Shown here: one piece after another, positions 17,379 to 26,352 of the stretch
How the letters are laid out: the number at the start of each line of letters is the position of its first letter
Position numbering within the stretch: the first letter of the stretch is position 1
Origin: Thioalkalivibrio paradoxus
GTDB taxonomy: Bacteria > Pseudomonadota > Gammaproteobacteria > Ectothiorhodospirales > Ectothiorhodospiraceae
Length of the DNA: 64,000 bases
Reading direction: 5' to 3'
Assembly: GCA_011390565.1 (NCBI GenBank)
Contig: JAABSC010000001.1
Location: 682,001-746,000, forward strand
Notes under the pieces: generated by a model
Seen by the model: only the letters and a program-made list of their open reading frames with translations
Told to the model about the DNA's origin: nothing
The model's database searches: none
Program-made: the position numbers and the translations under genes

Positions 17379-18197
17379 TCAGGCCTGGATCGCGGGTTTG
17401 GTCGCCTCGATATGGGCCGAGAGCACGTAGTCTTCCACGCCGCGGCCCGGCGCCCAGTCCTTGATGAATTCCCGGGATTCATCCTTGGGTGTGATGCGGA
17501 TGTCCTGGAAACCAGCCGCCTTGAGCATCGCATGCAGGTCGTCCAGGAGCGGCGCGCCGGCGATGCAGCCCGCGTAGAGCACCGGATCGTTGCGCATCGC
17601 CTCCGGCAGCTCGGTACTGGCGACGACATCCGAGACCGCCAGCCGGCCGCCGGGTTTCAGCACGCGGAAGGCCTCGCGGAAGACCTGGGGCTTGTCCGGA
17701 GACAGATTGATCACGCAGTTGGAGATGATCACGTCGGCGCTGTGGTCGGCCACCGGCAGGTGTTCGATTTCGCCCAGGCGAAACTCGACGTTCGTGAACG
17801 CGCCCTTCTCGGCATTGGCGCGGGCCTTGCTGACCATGGTCGGCGTCATGTCGACGCCGATGACGCGGCCGGTCGCACCGACTTCGGGGGCAGCGAGAAA
17901 GGCATCGAACCCGCCGCCGCTGCCCAGATCCACCACCACTTCACCCGGTCGAAGGCTGGCGATCGCACGTGGATTGCCGCAACCCAGACCCATGTCCGCG
18001 CCGCCCGGAACCGCCGCGAGATCCGCGGTGGAGTAGCCGAGGCGGGTCGAGATCAGCGTGTTGATGGCGGCGTCGTCGGAGACCCCGCAGCAGCCTGATG
18101 CCTCGCCGCAGACCTCGCCCGCGTTGCTGGCCTCGGCCACCCGGGCGTAGCTGTCCCGCACCTGCTGGCGGATTTCATCGGTTTGTTTCTGGCTCAT
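17379..18197 (-). CDS. arsM: Arsenite methyltransferase ArsM
   Basis: Methylates arsenite with S-adenosylmethionine to volatile or less retained methylarsenicals. The 272-residue protein has the SAM motif VVVDLGSGGGFDAFL and the cysteines needed for As(III) binding and reduction: a CC pair at about 36-37, GLGCGNP (Cys73), ISNCVINL (Cys161) and YAGCIAGA (Cys211). No ArsR, pump or arsenate reductase gene lies next to it, so it is not part of a classical ars operon here. It is divergent from the Acg-like gene. Confidence 0.92.
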   Translation of the reverse strand: MSQKQTDEIRQQVRDSYARVAEASNAGEVCGEASGCCGVSDDAAINTLISTRLGYSTADLAAVPGGADMGLGCGNPRAIASLRPGEVVVDLGSGGGFDAFLAAPEVGATGRVIGVDMTPTMVSKARANAEKGAFTNVEFRLGEIEHLPVADHSADVIISNCVINLSPDKPQVFREAFRVLKPGGRLAVSDVVASTELPEAMRNDPVLYAGCIAGAPLLDDLHAMLKAAGFQDIRITPKDESREFIKDWAPGRGVEDYVLSAHIEATKPAIQA

Positions 18198-18470
18198 GGT
18201 TGATTCCCGGATCGATGGGCGAGGGATTCAATGGTATCCGGGATCCCGAAGCAGGGCGCAAACGCCCACGCTACGCGGCAGCGATTCCACCGCCCGTCGC
18301 GTCGCGGAGAAGGCCGGCAGTTCCCCCGGAACCGACTAGACTCCTGACATTGGGGCCAGGATCGTGCTTCGGCATGGCATGCCGGACGAACCGGAGGCCG
18401 CGGCGGGAAGACCCGGAACAGGGTTGCGCCCGGAACCCGCCCCGCCCACAGGCCGTATGGAGGGAGAGGG

Positions 18471-19439
18471 ATGGAAGACGTCGGCACCTGGAGCGACGAC
18501 GTGGTGGGCCTGGTCGGCAAGGCCGTACTGGCGCCCTCCAGTCACAACACGCAGCCCTGGTTCTTCCTGCTGGGTGAGCCTTATGTCGACCTGCTCGCGG
18601 ACCGTAACCGGGCTCTGCCGGTCAACGATCCCGACGGCCGGGAACTCACCATCAGTTGCGGATGCGCGTTGTTGAATCTGTCATTGGCGGCTGCCGCATC
18701 CGGCTATCACGTGGAAAACTGGCTGCTGCCGGACCCGGACGAACCGGACTGGTTTGCGCGGGTCTCGTTGACCGGCAATTCAACGGAGCGGGTACCGGAG
18801 GCCGATCTGGCCCGATTCATCGAAATGCGACGGACCTGCAGGACGCGCTTCGAGTCCCGGCCGGTGGGCGAGGACATCGTGGCCGTGCTGACCGCCGCGG
18901 CGGAGGCCGAGGGGGCGTGGCTGCGACCGCTGCTGGGCGACAAGGTCCGCGAACAGGCCATTGCGATGATCGTCGAAGGGGACGGCGAACAGTGGGCAGA
19001 CCCGAATTGGCGGCGTGAACTCGCCGCCTGGATGCACCGGCCAAGCGAAGGGGACGGACTGCCCGTGTCCACGCTGACCGCGCCGGTTACCCAGATGATC
19101 GTCCGCCACTTCGACATGGGTGGCGGCGTGGGGTCCAAGGACCGCGAGCTGGCGCACAGCTCGCCGTTGCTGGTTGTGCTGGGGACCGACGGCGATTCAC
19201 CCCGGGACTGGCTGCTGGCGGGCCAGGCGCTGCAGCGGGTGCTGCTGGTCGCAAGCGAGCAGGGCCTGCGCGCGTCGTACCTGAACCAGCCCATCCAGGT
19301 GGCGTCGCTGAGGCCCAGGGTCACTGAACTGGTCGGTGGCGACGGGTTTCCACAGATTCTCCTGCGCTTCGGCTATGCCAGCAACCCGCTGCCGCCTGCG
19401 CCGCGCCGTCCGCTGGAAGACGTCGTCAAGTGGAGTTGA
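18471..19439 (+). CDS. Acg-type nitroreductase-fold flavoprotein
   Basis: A 322-residue protein of the Acg family, a tandem nitroreductase-fold group that binds FMN but may store it instead of reducing substrates. The diagnostic segments are AVLAPSSHNTQPWFF at the N-terminus, the R-T-C-R-T-R-F-x-S-R-P block around residue 125, and the C-terminal LNQPIQVASLRPRVTEL with LLRFGYA. In mycobacteria Acg is induced by hypoxia; a comparable role here is only inference. The ATG at 18471 follows GGAGGGAGAGGG. Confidence 0.85.
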   Translation: MEDVGTWSDDVVGLVGKAVLAPSSHNTQPWFFLLGEPYVDLLADRNRALPVNDPDGRELTISCGCALLNLSLAAAASGYHVENWLLPDPDEPDWFARVSLTGNSTERVPEADLARFIEMRRTCRTRFESRPVGEDIVAVLTAAAEAEGAWLRPLLGDKVREQAIAMIVEGDGEQWADPNWRRELAAWMHRPSEGDGLPVSTLTAPVTQMIVRHFDMGGGVGSKDRELAHSSPLLVVLGTDGDSPRDWLLAGQALQRVLLVASEQGLRASYLNQPIQVASLRPRVTELVGGDGFPQILLRFGYASNPLPPAPRRPLEDVVKWS

Positions 19440-19469
19440 TTCGACCCCTGGCAGCGGCGATGTCCGTTC

Positions 19470-20861
19470 TCAGGCGGCGTTGGCGATCGGATCGGTCTGG
19501 CCGGCGCGCGCTATCTTCAGCGTCACCAGTTCCTCGGCGCTGGTCGGGTGGATCGGGATCGTGAGATCGAAGTCGCGCTTGGTCGCGCCCATGCGAACCG
19601 CGACCGCGAAGCCCTGCAGCATCTCGTCGACGGCGTCACCGACCATGTGAATCCCGACCACCTGCTCGTTCTCGCCGGCACAGACGAGCTTCATCGCCAC
19701 TGGCGCGACCTCGCCTTCGGCAAACGCCCGGGCGAGACCCCCGTATTCAGTCTCGTAGATCTTCACCGAATCGCCGAACTTCTGCATGGCCTGCGGCTCC
19801 GTCATGCCCACGGCGGCGGTGGGTGGGTGCGTGAACGTAACGGTCGGGATCTGCCCGTAATCGACCGGAACCGGGTTGCGCTCCGGAGCGAACCAGTGGT
19901 CGGCGAGGCGGCGACCAGCGGCAATGGCCACCGGGGTCAGCGGTCCCTTGCCAATGATGTCCCCCAGCGCGAATACGCCGGGCACATTCGTTTCCTGCCA
20001 CTCGCCGACCGGAACCACTCCGCTGGGGTGCACCTCGACGCCGATCGCTTCCAGGCCGATGTCTCGGGTCTTCGGACGACGCCCCACGGCCCAGAGCACT
20101 TTCTCGAATGGTCCGTACTCGCTGCCGTCCGCGATCTGTACCTGAACCGCACCGGGTGTGCCGCCGAGGCCGGTTACCTTGGCGCCCAGATGCCGCTGGA
20201 TACCCTGCTCCTCCATATGCCTGTCCAGCACATGGCTGATCATCGGGTCGAACATTTCCAGGACCCGGCTTTCCATTGCAATCACGGTGACGTCGACGCC
20301 CATGGCACGCAGCATTCCGGCCATTTCCAGCCCGATGTAGCCGGCGCCGATGATGGCGATGGAGCCTGGCAGGTCGTCCCACTGGAAGAAGTCGTCGGAC
20401 GTCGCGCCAAGCTCGTGCCCCGGCATGCGCGGCACCAGCGGTTCTCCACCGGTCGCAATCACAATGCGATCGCCCTGATAGGTCTTGCCGCCCGCGGTGA
20501 CGGTGCGCTCGTCCATCACCTGCGCACGTTCAGGCACGTATTCGACACCCAGGCGTTCCAGGTAGCCGGACCAGTAGTCGTTGAGCATGCGCAGGAACGC
20601 ATGGCGCCGCTGGACCAGGTCCGGGTAGCGGATGCCGGAGATCTGGATATCGAGACCGAATTCATGGGCATGCCGGGCCTGGGTGGCGTGGTGTGCCGCG
20701 TACCAGGTCAGTTTCTTCGGCACGCAGCCCTCGTTGACGCAGGTGCCTCCCAGCGGTTTCGGGTCGAACACCACCACGCGTGCGCCATGGCCGGCAGCCC
20801 GTTCCGCCACGGCCAGGCCGCCGCTGCCGCCGCCGATTACGATTACGTCGTACTTGTCCAT
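19470..20861 (-). CDS. gor: Glutathione (or glutathione amide) disulfide reductase
   Basis: An FAD- and NAD(P)H-dependent disulfide reductase of 463 residues. The FAD motif DVIVIGGGSGGLAVAERA is at the N-terminus, the redox disulfide is GGTCVNEGCVPKK (Cys41 and Cys46), and the C-terminus has the HP(T)SAEE active-site segment of the partner subunit. Directly upstream in the same direction is a peroxiredoxin-glutaredoxin fusion, an arrangement described for glutathione amide metabolism in purple sulfur bacteria, so the true substrate may be glutathione amide disulfide. The gap contains a 13-bp stem-loop. Confidence 0.93.
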   Translation of the reverse strand: MDKYDVIVIGGGSGGLAVAERAAGHGARVVVFDPKPLGGTCVNEGCVPKKLTWYAAHHATQARHAHEFGLDIQISGIRYPDLVQRRHAFLRMLNDYWSGYLERLGVEYVPERAQVMDERTVTAGGKTYQGDRIVIATGGEPLVPRMPGHELGATSDDFFQWDDLPGSIAIIGAGYIGLEMAGMLRAMGVDVTVIAMESRVLEMFDPMISHVLDRHMEEQGIQRHLGAKVTGLGGTPGAVQVQIADGSEYGPFEKVLWAVGRRPKTRDIGLEAIGVEVHPSGVVPVGEWQETNVPGVFALGDIIGKGPLTPVAIAAGRRLADHWFAPERNPVPVDYGQIPTVTFTHPPTAAVGMTEPQAMQKFGDSVKIYETEYGGLARAFAEGEVAPVAMKLVCAGENEQVVGIHMVGDAVDEMLQGFAVAVRMGATKRDFDLTIPIHPTSAEELVTLKIARAGQTDPIANAA

Positions 20862-20975
20862 GCTGGCTCCCGTTCAATGCTGTGTTCGAAAACGGCCCCG
20901 CATCAGCGGAGCGCGTCGGAAAATCTCGTTTCATATGGTACCGGGTTATGCGACGCCGGCTGAATAGCCGACGCA

Positions 20976-21006
20976 CCGGTGCCGGGGATCCGTTCCCCGG
21001 CACCGG
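20976..21006 (-). terminator. Perfect 13-bp stem-loop between the prx-grx and gor genes
   Basis: Arms at 20976-20988 and 20994-21006 are exactly complementary (CCGGTGCCGGGGA) around a five-base loop. It lies six bases after the stop of the peroxiredoxin-glutaredoxin gene. There is no downstream T tract, so it may be an attenuator, a processing site or an mRNA-stabilising structure that lowers gor relative to the upstream gene. Confidence 0.45.
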
Positions 21007-21011
21007 CCGCA

Positions 21012-21767
21012 TCAGGCTGCGGTGGATTGCGGGTCGCCCTGCAGCCACGCCTTCAGGTCTTCGGACCCGCCGATGCGCGCACCGTTCACAAACACCTGGG
21101 GCACGGTCATCGCACCCGTGGCGGCGCGCAGGCTGCGCAGATTGGCGTCGCGGCCCAGCACGATCTCCTCGAAGTCCATGCCCGCCTGTTCCAGGTCTTC
21201 CTTCGCCGCCTTGCAGTAGGGGCAGCCCGGCTTGGTGAACAGCACGACATCCTTCGGGCGGGCCGCCTTCGGCGCCACGTACTCGAGCATGGTATCGGCG
21301 TCGGAAACGACGAACGGGTCGCCCGGCTCGTCCGGCTCGATGAACTGCTTCTCGATCACACCGTCGCGAACGAGCATCGAATAGCGCCACGAACGTTTGC
21401 CGAAGCCGAGGTCGGACTTGTCGACCAGCATGCCCATGCCTTCGGTGAACTCGCCGTTGCCATCGGCCAGGAAGGTGACGCGGTCGGCCTGCTGGTCTGC
21501 CTGCCAGGCTTCCATCACGAATCCGTCGTTGACCGAGATGCACACGATTTCATCGACGCCCTGGGCCTTGAACACCGGCGCCAGTTCGTTGTACCGCGGC
21601 ACATGCGCCGAGGAACAGGTCGGAGTGAAGGCGCCGGGAAGCGCAAACACCACCACGTTGCGGCCCGTGAAGATGTCGGTGGAGCGAACGTCGTTCCATT
21701 CGTTGTCGGTGCGGCAGCGGAACGTCATTTCGGGGACGCGCTGGCCTTCTCGTGCTTGCAATGCCAT
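21012..21767 (-). CDS. Peroxiredoxin-glutaredoxin fusion protein
   Basis: A thiol peroxidase carrying its own reductase domain. Residues 1-165 are a Prx5-type peroxiredoxin with the peroxidatic Cys51 in [10 protein letters not shown]; residues 172-251 are a glutaredoxin with CPYC (Cys182, Cys185) and the GSH-binding TVPQVFVNG loop. It reduces peroxides with glutathione or glutathione amide, which the adjacent reductase then recycles. The ATG at 21767 follows AGGAGAA. About 110 bases upstream is a sequence matching 13 of 16 OxyR consensus positions, suggesting peroxide induction. Confidence 0.93.
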   Translation of the reverse strand: MALQAREGQRVPEMTFRCRTDNEWNDVRSTDIFTGRNVVVFALPGAFTPTCSSAHVPRYNELAPVFKAQGVDEIVCISVNDGFVMEAWQADQQADRVTFLADGNGEFTEGMGMLVDKSDLGFGKRSWRYSMLVRDGVIEKQFIEPDEPGDPFVVSDADTMLEYVAPKAARPKDVVLFTKPGCPYCKAAKEDLEQAGMDFEEIVLGRDANLRSLRAATGAMTVPQVFVNGARIGGSEDLKAWLQGDPQSTAA

Positions 21768-21847
21768 GTATATTCTCCTGAGTGGAAAGGTTGTGATTCG
21801 GTAGGGTGAAAAGATTTTCAGGTCCAGCTCGGTGCTGGAACGACCCC

Positions 21848-21863
21848 CACCTTACGTAGGGTG
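21848..21863. promoter_or_regulatory. 16-base near-palindrome in the prx-grx promoter region
   Basis: CACCTTACGTAGGGTG is symmetric except for one base pair. It sits between the OxyR-like site and the gene start, roughly 80-95 bases upstream of the ATG, so it could be an additional operator. No regulator is assigned. Confidence 0.3.
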
Positions 21864-21877
21864 AGAAAATAACTCCA

Positions 21878-21914
21878 ATCGAATGATCATATCCAAGTGA
21901 TAGATTTTGGCTAA
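21878..21914 (-). promoter_or_regulatory. OxyR-like binding site upstream of prx-grx
   Basis: On the plus strand the four spaced tetramers are ATCG, ATAT, ATAG and CTAA, each separated by seven bases; against the OxyR pattern ATAG-N7-CTAT-N7-ATAG-N7-CTAT this is 13 of 16 matches. The position, some 110 bases before the peroxiredoxin start, fits an activator site. No oxyR gene is in the window. Confidence 0.4.
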
Positions 21915-22012
21915 AGATGGGTCTGGGGCGACTGTGGGGGTCCGGTTGACGGCAGACGCGTAAAAGGCGGAAGCTTTGGGGTCCAGCCTGCATGCTCAGG
22001 CAACCGCGTTAT

Positions 22013-22125
<113 letters not shown>

Positions 22126-22180
22126 CCCTTCGCGCACACCGACCGGCCCGACCGGTGTACAGAGAGGTCTCGAGGAACCG

Positions 22181-23944
22181 ATGAGTCACCAGGTGCTGGC
22201 CCGAAAGTGGCGCCCCGGCCGGTTCGAGGACCTGGTGGGGCAACCCCACGTGGTTCGGGCGCTGATGAACGCACTCACGAGCGGTCGCCTGCACCACGCC
22301 TACCTCTTCTCGGGTACGCGGGGAGTGGGCAAGACGACCGTGGCCCGCATTCTCGCCCGCTGCCTCAATTGCGAAACCGGCGTCACGGCGACGCCGTGCG
22401 GTGAATGCCGATCGTGCATCGAGATTTCCGAGGGCCGTCATCTGGACCTGATCGAGGTCGATGCGGCGTCGCGAACGCGCGTCGATGATACCCGGGAGCT
22501 GCTTGACAACGTTTCCTACGCGCCGGTCTCGGGACGCTTCAAGGTGTACCTGATCGACGAGGTGCACATGCTCTCCGAGAAGAGCTTCAACGCCCTGCTC
22601 AAGACGCTCGAGGAGCCGCCGCCTCATGTGATGTTCCTGCTTGCGACCACGGATCCGCAGAAACTCCCGGTTACGGTGTTGTCGCGCTGTCTGCAGTTCA
22701 ACCTGAAACCGATGCCGGGTCCGTTGATCGCCGAGCATCTGGCACGGGTGCTGGAAGCCGAGGCAGTGTCGGCGGAGCCCGGCGCGCTGCTGCGGCTCGC
22801 TGAAGCCGCGGAGGGCAGCATGCGGGATGCCCTGAGTCTGACCGACCAGGCGATCGCATACGGGGGCTCGGACCTCACGGAGTCCGAGGTCTGCGACATG
22901 ATCGGGCTTTTGCCACGCTCCCGGCTTACCGCGTTGCTGGATGCCGCCTGGGCGGGACAGGGCGCGCGCATGCTCGACGAGGTGGCGGAACTCGAGAAAC
23001 TCGCTCCGGACTGGAGTCGACTTCTGGAGGAACTCGCTGCGCTGGTGCACGGGGTCGCCGTGGACCAGGTCCTGGCGGAGGACCCACCGGATCAGGAGGA
23101 CCCGGTCCTGCACTGGCGGTGGGAGGCGGCGCGGCGGGAAAGCGAGGAGGAAATTCAGCTGAGCTACGAGATCCTGGTGCGCGGTGCGCGTGATCTCGCG
23201 TTCGCCCCGGATCCGCGGGTCGGCGTCGAAATGACCCTGCTGCGTCTCCTTGCCTTTCGGCCGGATCCGTTGCCGGCGGCGGAGTCGACGGAGTCCGGGC
23301 AGGCGCCGGGTCTGTCCGCGCGCCCCGCGGCTGTGCCCGCCAGGGCGACCCAGGAACCTTCCGGGACCCGCGGCGCTGAGGTGCGGGATTCCGCCGTTGG
23401 TGCGGGTACGGCACGACGCCCGGCCGCGCCAACGGCGGATGCGCAAGCCCCGAAGCGGGCGTCTGTCCCGCCGGCAGCGACGGCAAGCTCGGGCGACTCC
23501 GTGCGGGGACCCGCTTCCGTGTCGGAGCCGGCGATGCTGGACTGGCACGCTTTCGCCCGGGATCTGTCGCCCGGACCCGCACGTGAACTGGCTCTGCACG
23601 CCGACCTGATCGAGTGCGCCGACGGGCGGGTGGTGATTGCGGTTCCGGCCGCGCAGCGAATGCTTGGAACCGAGCGCACGCGCAAACGTCTTTCCGAGTC
23701 GCTGGCTCTGATCCTGCAGCGCGAGGTGCGGCTGGAACTGCGCGAGCAGTCCGCGCCTTCGGATACCACGCCTGCGGCGCGTCTTGCGGCCGATGCGGCG
23801 GCGCTTCAGGCTAAAGCGGAAGCGGAGGTGCGTGCGGATCCCGTGATCCAGACCCTGCGCGATACTTTTGGCGCCGAGGTGGCGCGCGTGAGCCTCGAAG
23901 AGCGGGCGGCGGACCCCGGTGTGGATGGCGCGGGTGCCCGCTGA
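22181..23944 (+). CDS. dnaX: DNA polymerase III subunits gamma and tau
   Basis: Clamp-loader ATPase of the replicative polymerase, 587 residues. The N-terminal AAA+ part has Walker A GTRGVGKTT, a zinc module (CLNC, then CGECRSC), Walker B LIDEVHML and the SRC motif. A Pro/Ala-rich linker of about 120 residues (roughly 370-485) precedes the tau-specific domain IV/V. I found no A-AAA-AAG type slippery sequence, so production of a separate gamma by frameshifting is not evident. The ATG at 22181 follows CGAGGA. It leads the dnaX-ybaB-recR block. Confidence 0.95.
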   Translation: MSHQVLARKWRPGRFEDLVGQPHVVRALMNALTSGRLHHAYLFSGTRGVGKTTVARILARCLNCETGVTATPCGECRSCIEISEGRHLDLIEVDAASRTRVDDTRELLDNVSYAPVSGRFKVYLIDEVHMLSEKSFNALLKTLEEPPPHVMFLLATTDPQKLPVTVLSRCLQFNLKPMPGPLIAEHLARVLEAEAVSAEPGALLRLAEAAEGSMRDALSLTDQAIAYGGSDLTESEVCDMIGLLPRSRLTALLDAAWAGQGARMLDEVAELEKLAPDWSRLLEELAALVHGVAVDQVLAEDPPDQEDPVLHWRWEAARRESEEEIQLSYEILVRGARDLAFAPDPRVGVEMTLLRLLAFRPDPLPAAESTESGQAPGLSARPAAVPARATQEPSGTRGAEVRDSAVGAGTARRPAAPTADAQAPKRASVPPAATASSGDSVRGPASVSEPAMLDWHAFARDLSPGPARELALHADLIECADGRVVIAVPAAQRMLGTERTRKRLSESLALILQREVRLELREQSAPSDTTPAARLAADAAALQAKAEAEVRADPVIQTLRDTFGAEVARVSLEERAADPGVDGAGAR

Positions 23945-24016
23945 GGGCCCGTGAATGCCGCGCGGACCGGGCTACATTTTGATCTTGTCGATGTGAACGA
24001 CCAGGAGCTTGGAAAC

Positions 24017-24343
24017 ATGATGAAGGGTGGCTTGGGTGGGCTGATGAAGCAGGCCCAGAAGATGCAGGAAGACATGCAGAAGGTGCAGGCCGAACTGGCC
24101 AACATGGAAGTGGAGGGCCAGGCCGGGGGCGGCCTCGTACAGGTACTCATGACCGGCAAGCACGAGGTGAAGCGTGTGAAGATTGATCCCGGTCTTTTTG
24201 ACGACGATCGCGACATGATCGAAGATCTTGTTGCGGCTGCCGTCAACGATGCCGTACACCGGGCGGAAGCCGCCGCGCAGGAGAGGATGGCCGGGCTGAC
24301 GGCGGGTCTGGGCTTGCCGCCCGGCATGAAGCTGCCGTTCTGA
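24017..24343 (+). CDS. ybaB: YbaB/EbfC family nucleoid-associated protein
   Basis: A 108-residue dimeric DNA-binding protein. It starts [19 protein letters not shown] and ends LPPGMKLPF, both characteristic of YbaB. The middle ([17 protein letters not shown]) is the usual acidic tweezers segment. The start at 24017 has AGGAG upstream at 24003; the frame is open another 22 codons without family similarity. Placed between dnaX and recR as in most gammaproteobacteria, consistent with a link to DNA replication and repair. Confidence 0.93.
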   Translation: MMKGGLGGLMKQAQKMQEDMQKVQAELANMEVEGQAGGGLVQVLMTGKHEVKRVKIDPGLFDDDRDMIEDLVAAAVNDAVHRAEAAAQERMAGLTAGLGLPPGMKLPF

Positions 24344-24365
24344 GCGGGGTGCCGGGACGGAGCGG

Positions 24366-24956
24366 ATGGAAGCGGCCCTCGACGAATTGATCGCCGCCCT
24401 GCGTTGCCTTCCGGGGGTGGGTGTGCGGTCTGCGCGGCGTATGGCGCTGCATCTGCTGGAACGCGATCGGCAGGGTGGGCGCCGTCTGTCGCGGGCGCTC
24501 GATGTGGCTGTGGAGACCATCGGGCACTGCTCGGTCTGCCGCACCCTCACCGCCTCGGATACCTGCCCCCGCTGCCTCGATGCGGCGCGCGATCGCAGTG
24601 TGATCTGCGTGGTCGAGAATCCCGGAGATGTCCTGGCCATCGAGAACGCCACGGATTACCGAGGACTGTTTCACGTGCTGCTCGGCCGTCTGTCGCCGCT
24701 CGATGGGATCGGACCCGAGCAGCTGGGGCTCGACCGTCTCGAGCAGCGCCTTCGCCAGCACGCGGTGCGGGAGTTGATTCTGGCGACCAACGCGTCGGTC
24801 GAGGGTGAAGTCACGGCACACTATCTCTCCGAAATGGCGGCGAGGTATGGGATTCGGGCCACCCGCATCGCGCAGGGTGTCCCCTCCGGCGGCGAACTGG
24901 AGTATCTGGATTCAGGCACCTTGAATCAGGCGCTTTCCGGTCGTCGCGACTACTGA
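24366..24956 (+). CDS. recR: Recombination protein RecR
   Basis: Acts with RecF/RecO to load RecA on gapped DNA. The 196-residue protein has the helix-hairpin-helix LRCLPGVGVRSARRMALHLL, a zinc finger (CSVCRTL and CPRCLD), a Toprim domain (ICVVENPGDVLAIE) and the C-terminal GVPSGGELEYLD motif. It begins 22 bases after ybaB. recO, its partner, is also in the window at 39755. Confidence 0.95.
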   Translation: MEAALDELIAALRCLPGVGVRSARRMALHLLERDRQGGRRLSRALDVAVETIGHCSVCRTLTASDTCPRCLDAARDRSVICVVENPGDVLAIENATDYRGLFHVLLGRLSPLDGIGPEQLGLDRLEQRLRQHAVRELILATNASVEGEVTAHYLSEMAARYGIRATRIAQGVPSGGELEYLDSGTLNQALSGRRDY

Positions 24957-25001
24957 GTGCCGCGCCGATGCGCGGGCTCGATCATCCGGGAGGACAGCGT
25001 C

Positions 25002-25346
25002 ATGACCGATTGTATTTTCTGTAAAATCGTCAACCGGGAGATTCCCGCCGATCTGATCCTGGAAACCGACACGCTGGTCGCTTTCCACGATCTGAATCCA
25101 CAGGCGCCGCAGCACATCCTGCTGATCCCGAAAAAGCATATCGCCACGCTGGATGGGGCAGGGGATGAGGATCGGGCGATCCTCGGGGATCTGTTGCTGG
25201 GCGCCGCCGAGATCGCCCGGCGGCTCGGATTCGCGGAAGCCGGCTACCGGACCGTGATCAACTGCAACCAGGACGGGGGGCAATCGGTCTACCATCTCCA
25301 TGTTCACGTCCTTGGCGGGCGCGCGCTGGGCTGGCCCCCGGGATGA
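25002..25346 (+). CDS. hinT: HIT family nucleotide-binding protein (HinT type)
   Basis: A 114-residue histidine-triad hydrolase that cleaves purine nucleoside phosphoramidates. It begins MTDCIFCKIVNREIPAD, keeps the metal-type CxxC at positions 4 and 7, and ends with the histidine triad HLHVHVLGG. The ATG at 25002 follows GGAGGA. It is the fourth gene of the dnaX-ybaB-recR run, 45 bases after recR. Confidence 0.93.
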   Translation: MTDCIFCKIVNREIPADLILETDTLVAFHDLNPQAPQHILLIPKKHIATLDGAGDEDRAILGDLLLGAAEIARRLGFAEAGYRTVINCNQDGGQSVYHLHVHVLGGRALGWPPG

Positions 25347-25417
25347 TGGAAAAGGTTTATACTACGAGGTGACGAATTGTTTTTCGGCCCCGAACGCGGT
25401 TGAGCCGTACGAATGCG

Positions 25418-26182
25418 ATGATGAACGCCCCATCACAATCCAGCTTGCACCTCGGCCGCCCCGGTGGTTGGCTGTGTGCGCTCGTCTTGTTGCTGGTCCC
25501 GGCGCTGGCGCAGGCGGACAGTCGCTCGGTGTACGAACTCTCCTATGCGTTCGGCGAGGAAGCCCGCCCTTCGCTCGAAGCCTATTCCACGAACGACCTG
25601 TTGCGTCCCGGTTTTCGAAGCGAGGCGCCTCGCGGGCAGGAGCTGAGTCTGGGTGTGCGCTCGACGCGCCTGCCATCCGCACTGGAGCCCGGGCTCGGGG
25701 AACAGTCGATCGAGACGACCGGTGGGTTCATCCATCGGTTCGGCGATAGGGGTTTCGGCTATGGCGTGAATTTCGGGGTGGGCCTGTACGCCTCCGCATG
25801 GGACCAGGCGCCCGATGCGGCCGACGCCGCTTTTGCGGGAACGTCGCCGCTGGTGGTCAGTGATTTCAGCGCCGGACCCACCTATGAAACCGGTAATCTG
25901 CTCAGCCGGATTCGGGTCGGGGTGCGTTACCCGATTCTGGGCGAAGCGGATTCGCGCAGCTCGTTTTACGGGCATCGGGGCGACGGCGCGCGCGGTACCG
26001 GCTATCTGAGCCTCGACAGCCGGTTGCGGTTCAGCAACCAGACCGAGATGTCGGTGAGTCTTTTCTACGACGACCACGGCGCTGCGGATGCCCGCAACTG
26101 GCTCGACGGCGGCCTCGATTTTCGGGACGGGTTGAATGGCGGCAGGTCTGTCGTCGGCGTCGAGATGGGGCTGAATTTCTGA
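25418..26182 (+). CDS. Putative outer-membrane beta-barrel protein, function unknown
   Basis: A protein of about 254 residues with a signal peptide (GGWLCALVLLLVPALAQA) and a mature part rich in alternating hydrophobic strands such as GFGYGVNFGVGLYASAW and TEMSVSLFYDD, ending in a terminal phenylalanine (VEMGLNF), all features of small outer-membrane barrels. I do not recognise the family. Start codons at 25400 (TTG), 25418 and 25421 (ATG) are possible; none has a strong ribosome-binding site. It is followed directly by a MITE-like inverted-repeat element. Confidence 0.65.
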   Translation: MMNAPSQSSLHLGRPGGWLCALVLLLVPALAQADSRSVYELSYAFGEEARPSLEAYSTNDLLRPGFRSEAPRGQELSLGVRSTRLPSALEPGLGEQSIETTGGFIHRFGDRGFGYGVNFGVGLYASAWDQAPDAADAAFAGTSPLVVSDFSAGPTYETGNLLSRIRVGVRYPILGEADSRSSFYGHRGDGARGTGYLSLDSRLRFSNQTEMSVSLFYDDHGAADARNWLDGGLDFRDGLNGGRSVVGVEMGLNF

Positions 26183-26189
26183 TCGGAGG

Positions 26190-26352
26190 CTAGTGGGCCA
26201 GGCGGAAAATCCGGTACCAGATCGCTTCGCAGAGACGCTGGCGCTGCGTTGGGAAAGTTTGAAATAGGATGGCTTTTCCTGCACTTGCCCGCCTTGCTCC
26301 GGCGCCTCTGGCTATGCTCCAGAGTCACCGAACTTTCCGCATGGCCCACTAG
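26190..26352. repeat. MITE-like element with 19-bp terminal inverted repeats
   Basis: Terminal repeats at 26190-26208 and 26334-26352 (starting CTAGTGGGCCAGGCGGAAA) are complementary in 18 of 19 positions and enclose about 125 bases without coding capacity. The outer ends read CTAG, a tetramer rare in GC-rich genomes. The right repeat supplies the stop codon of rsgA. It looks like a non-autonomous transposable or REP-like element; no transposase is present. Confidence 0.55.

Noticed and set aside
22181..23944. Programmed -1 frameshift in dnaX
   Set aside because: No A-AAA-AAG type heptamer was found in the expected region after the ATPase domain.
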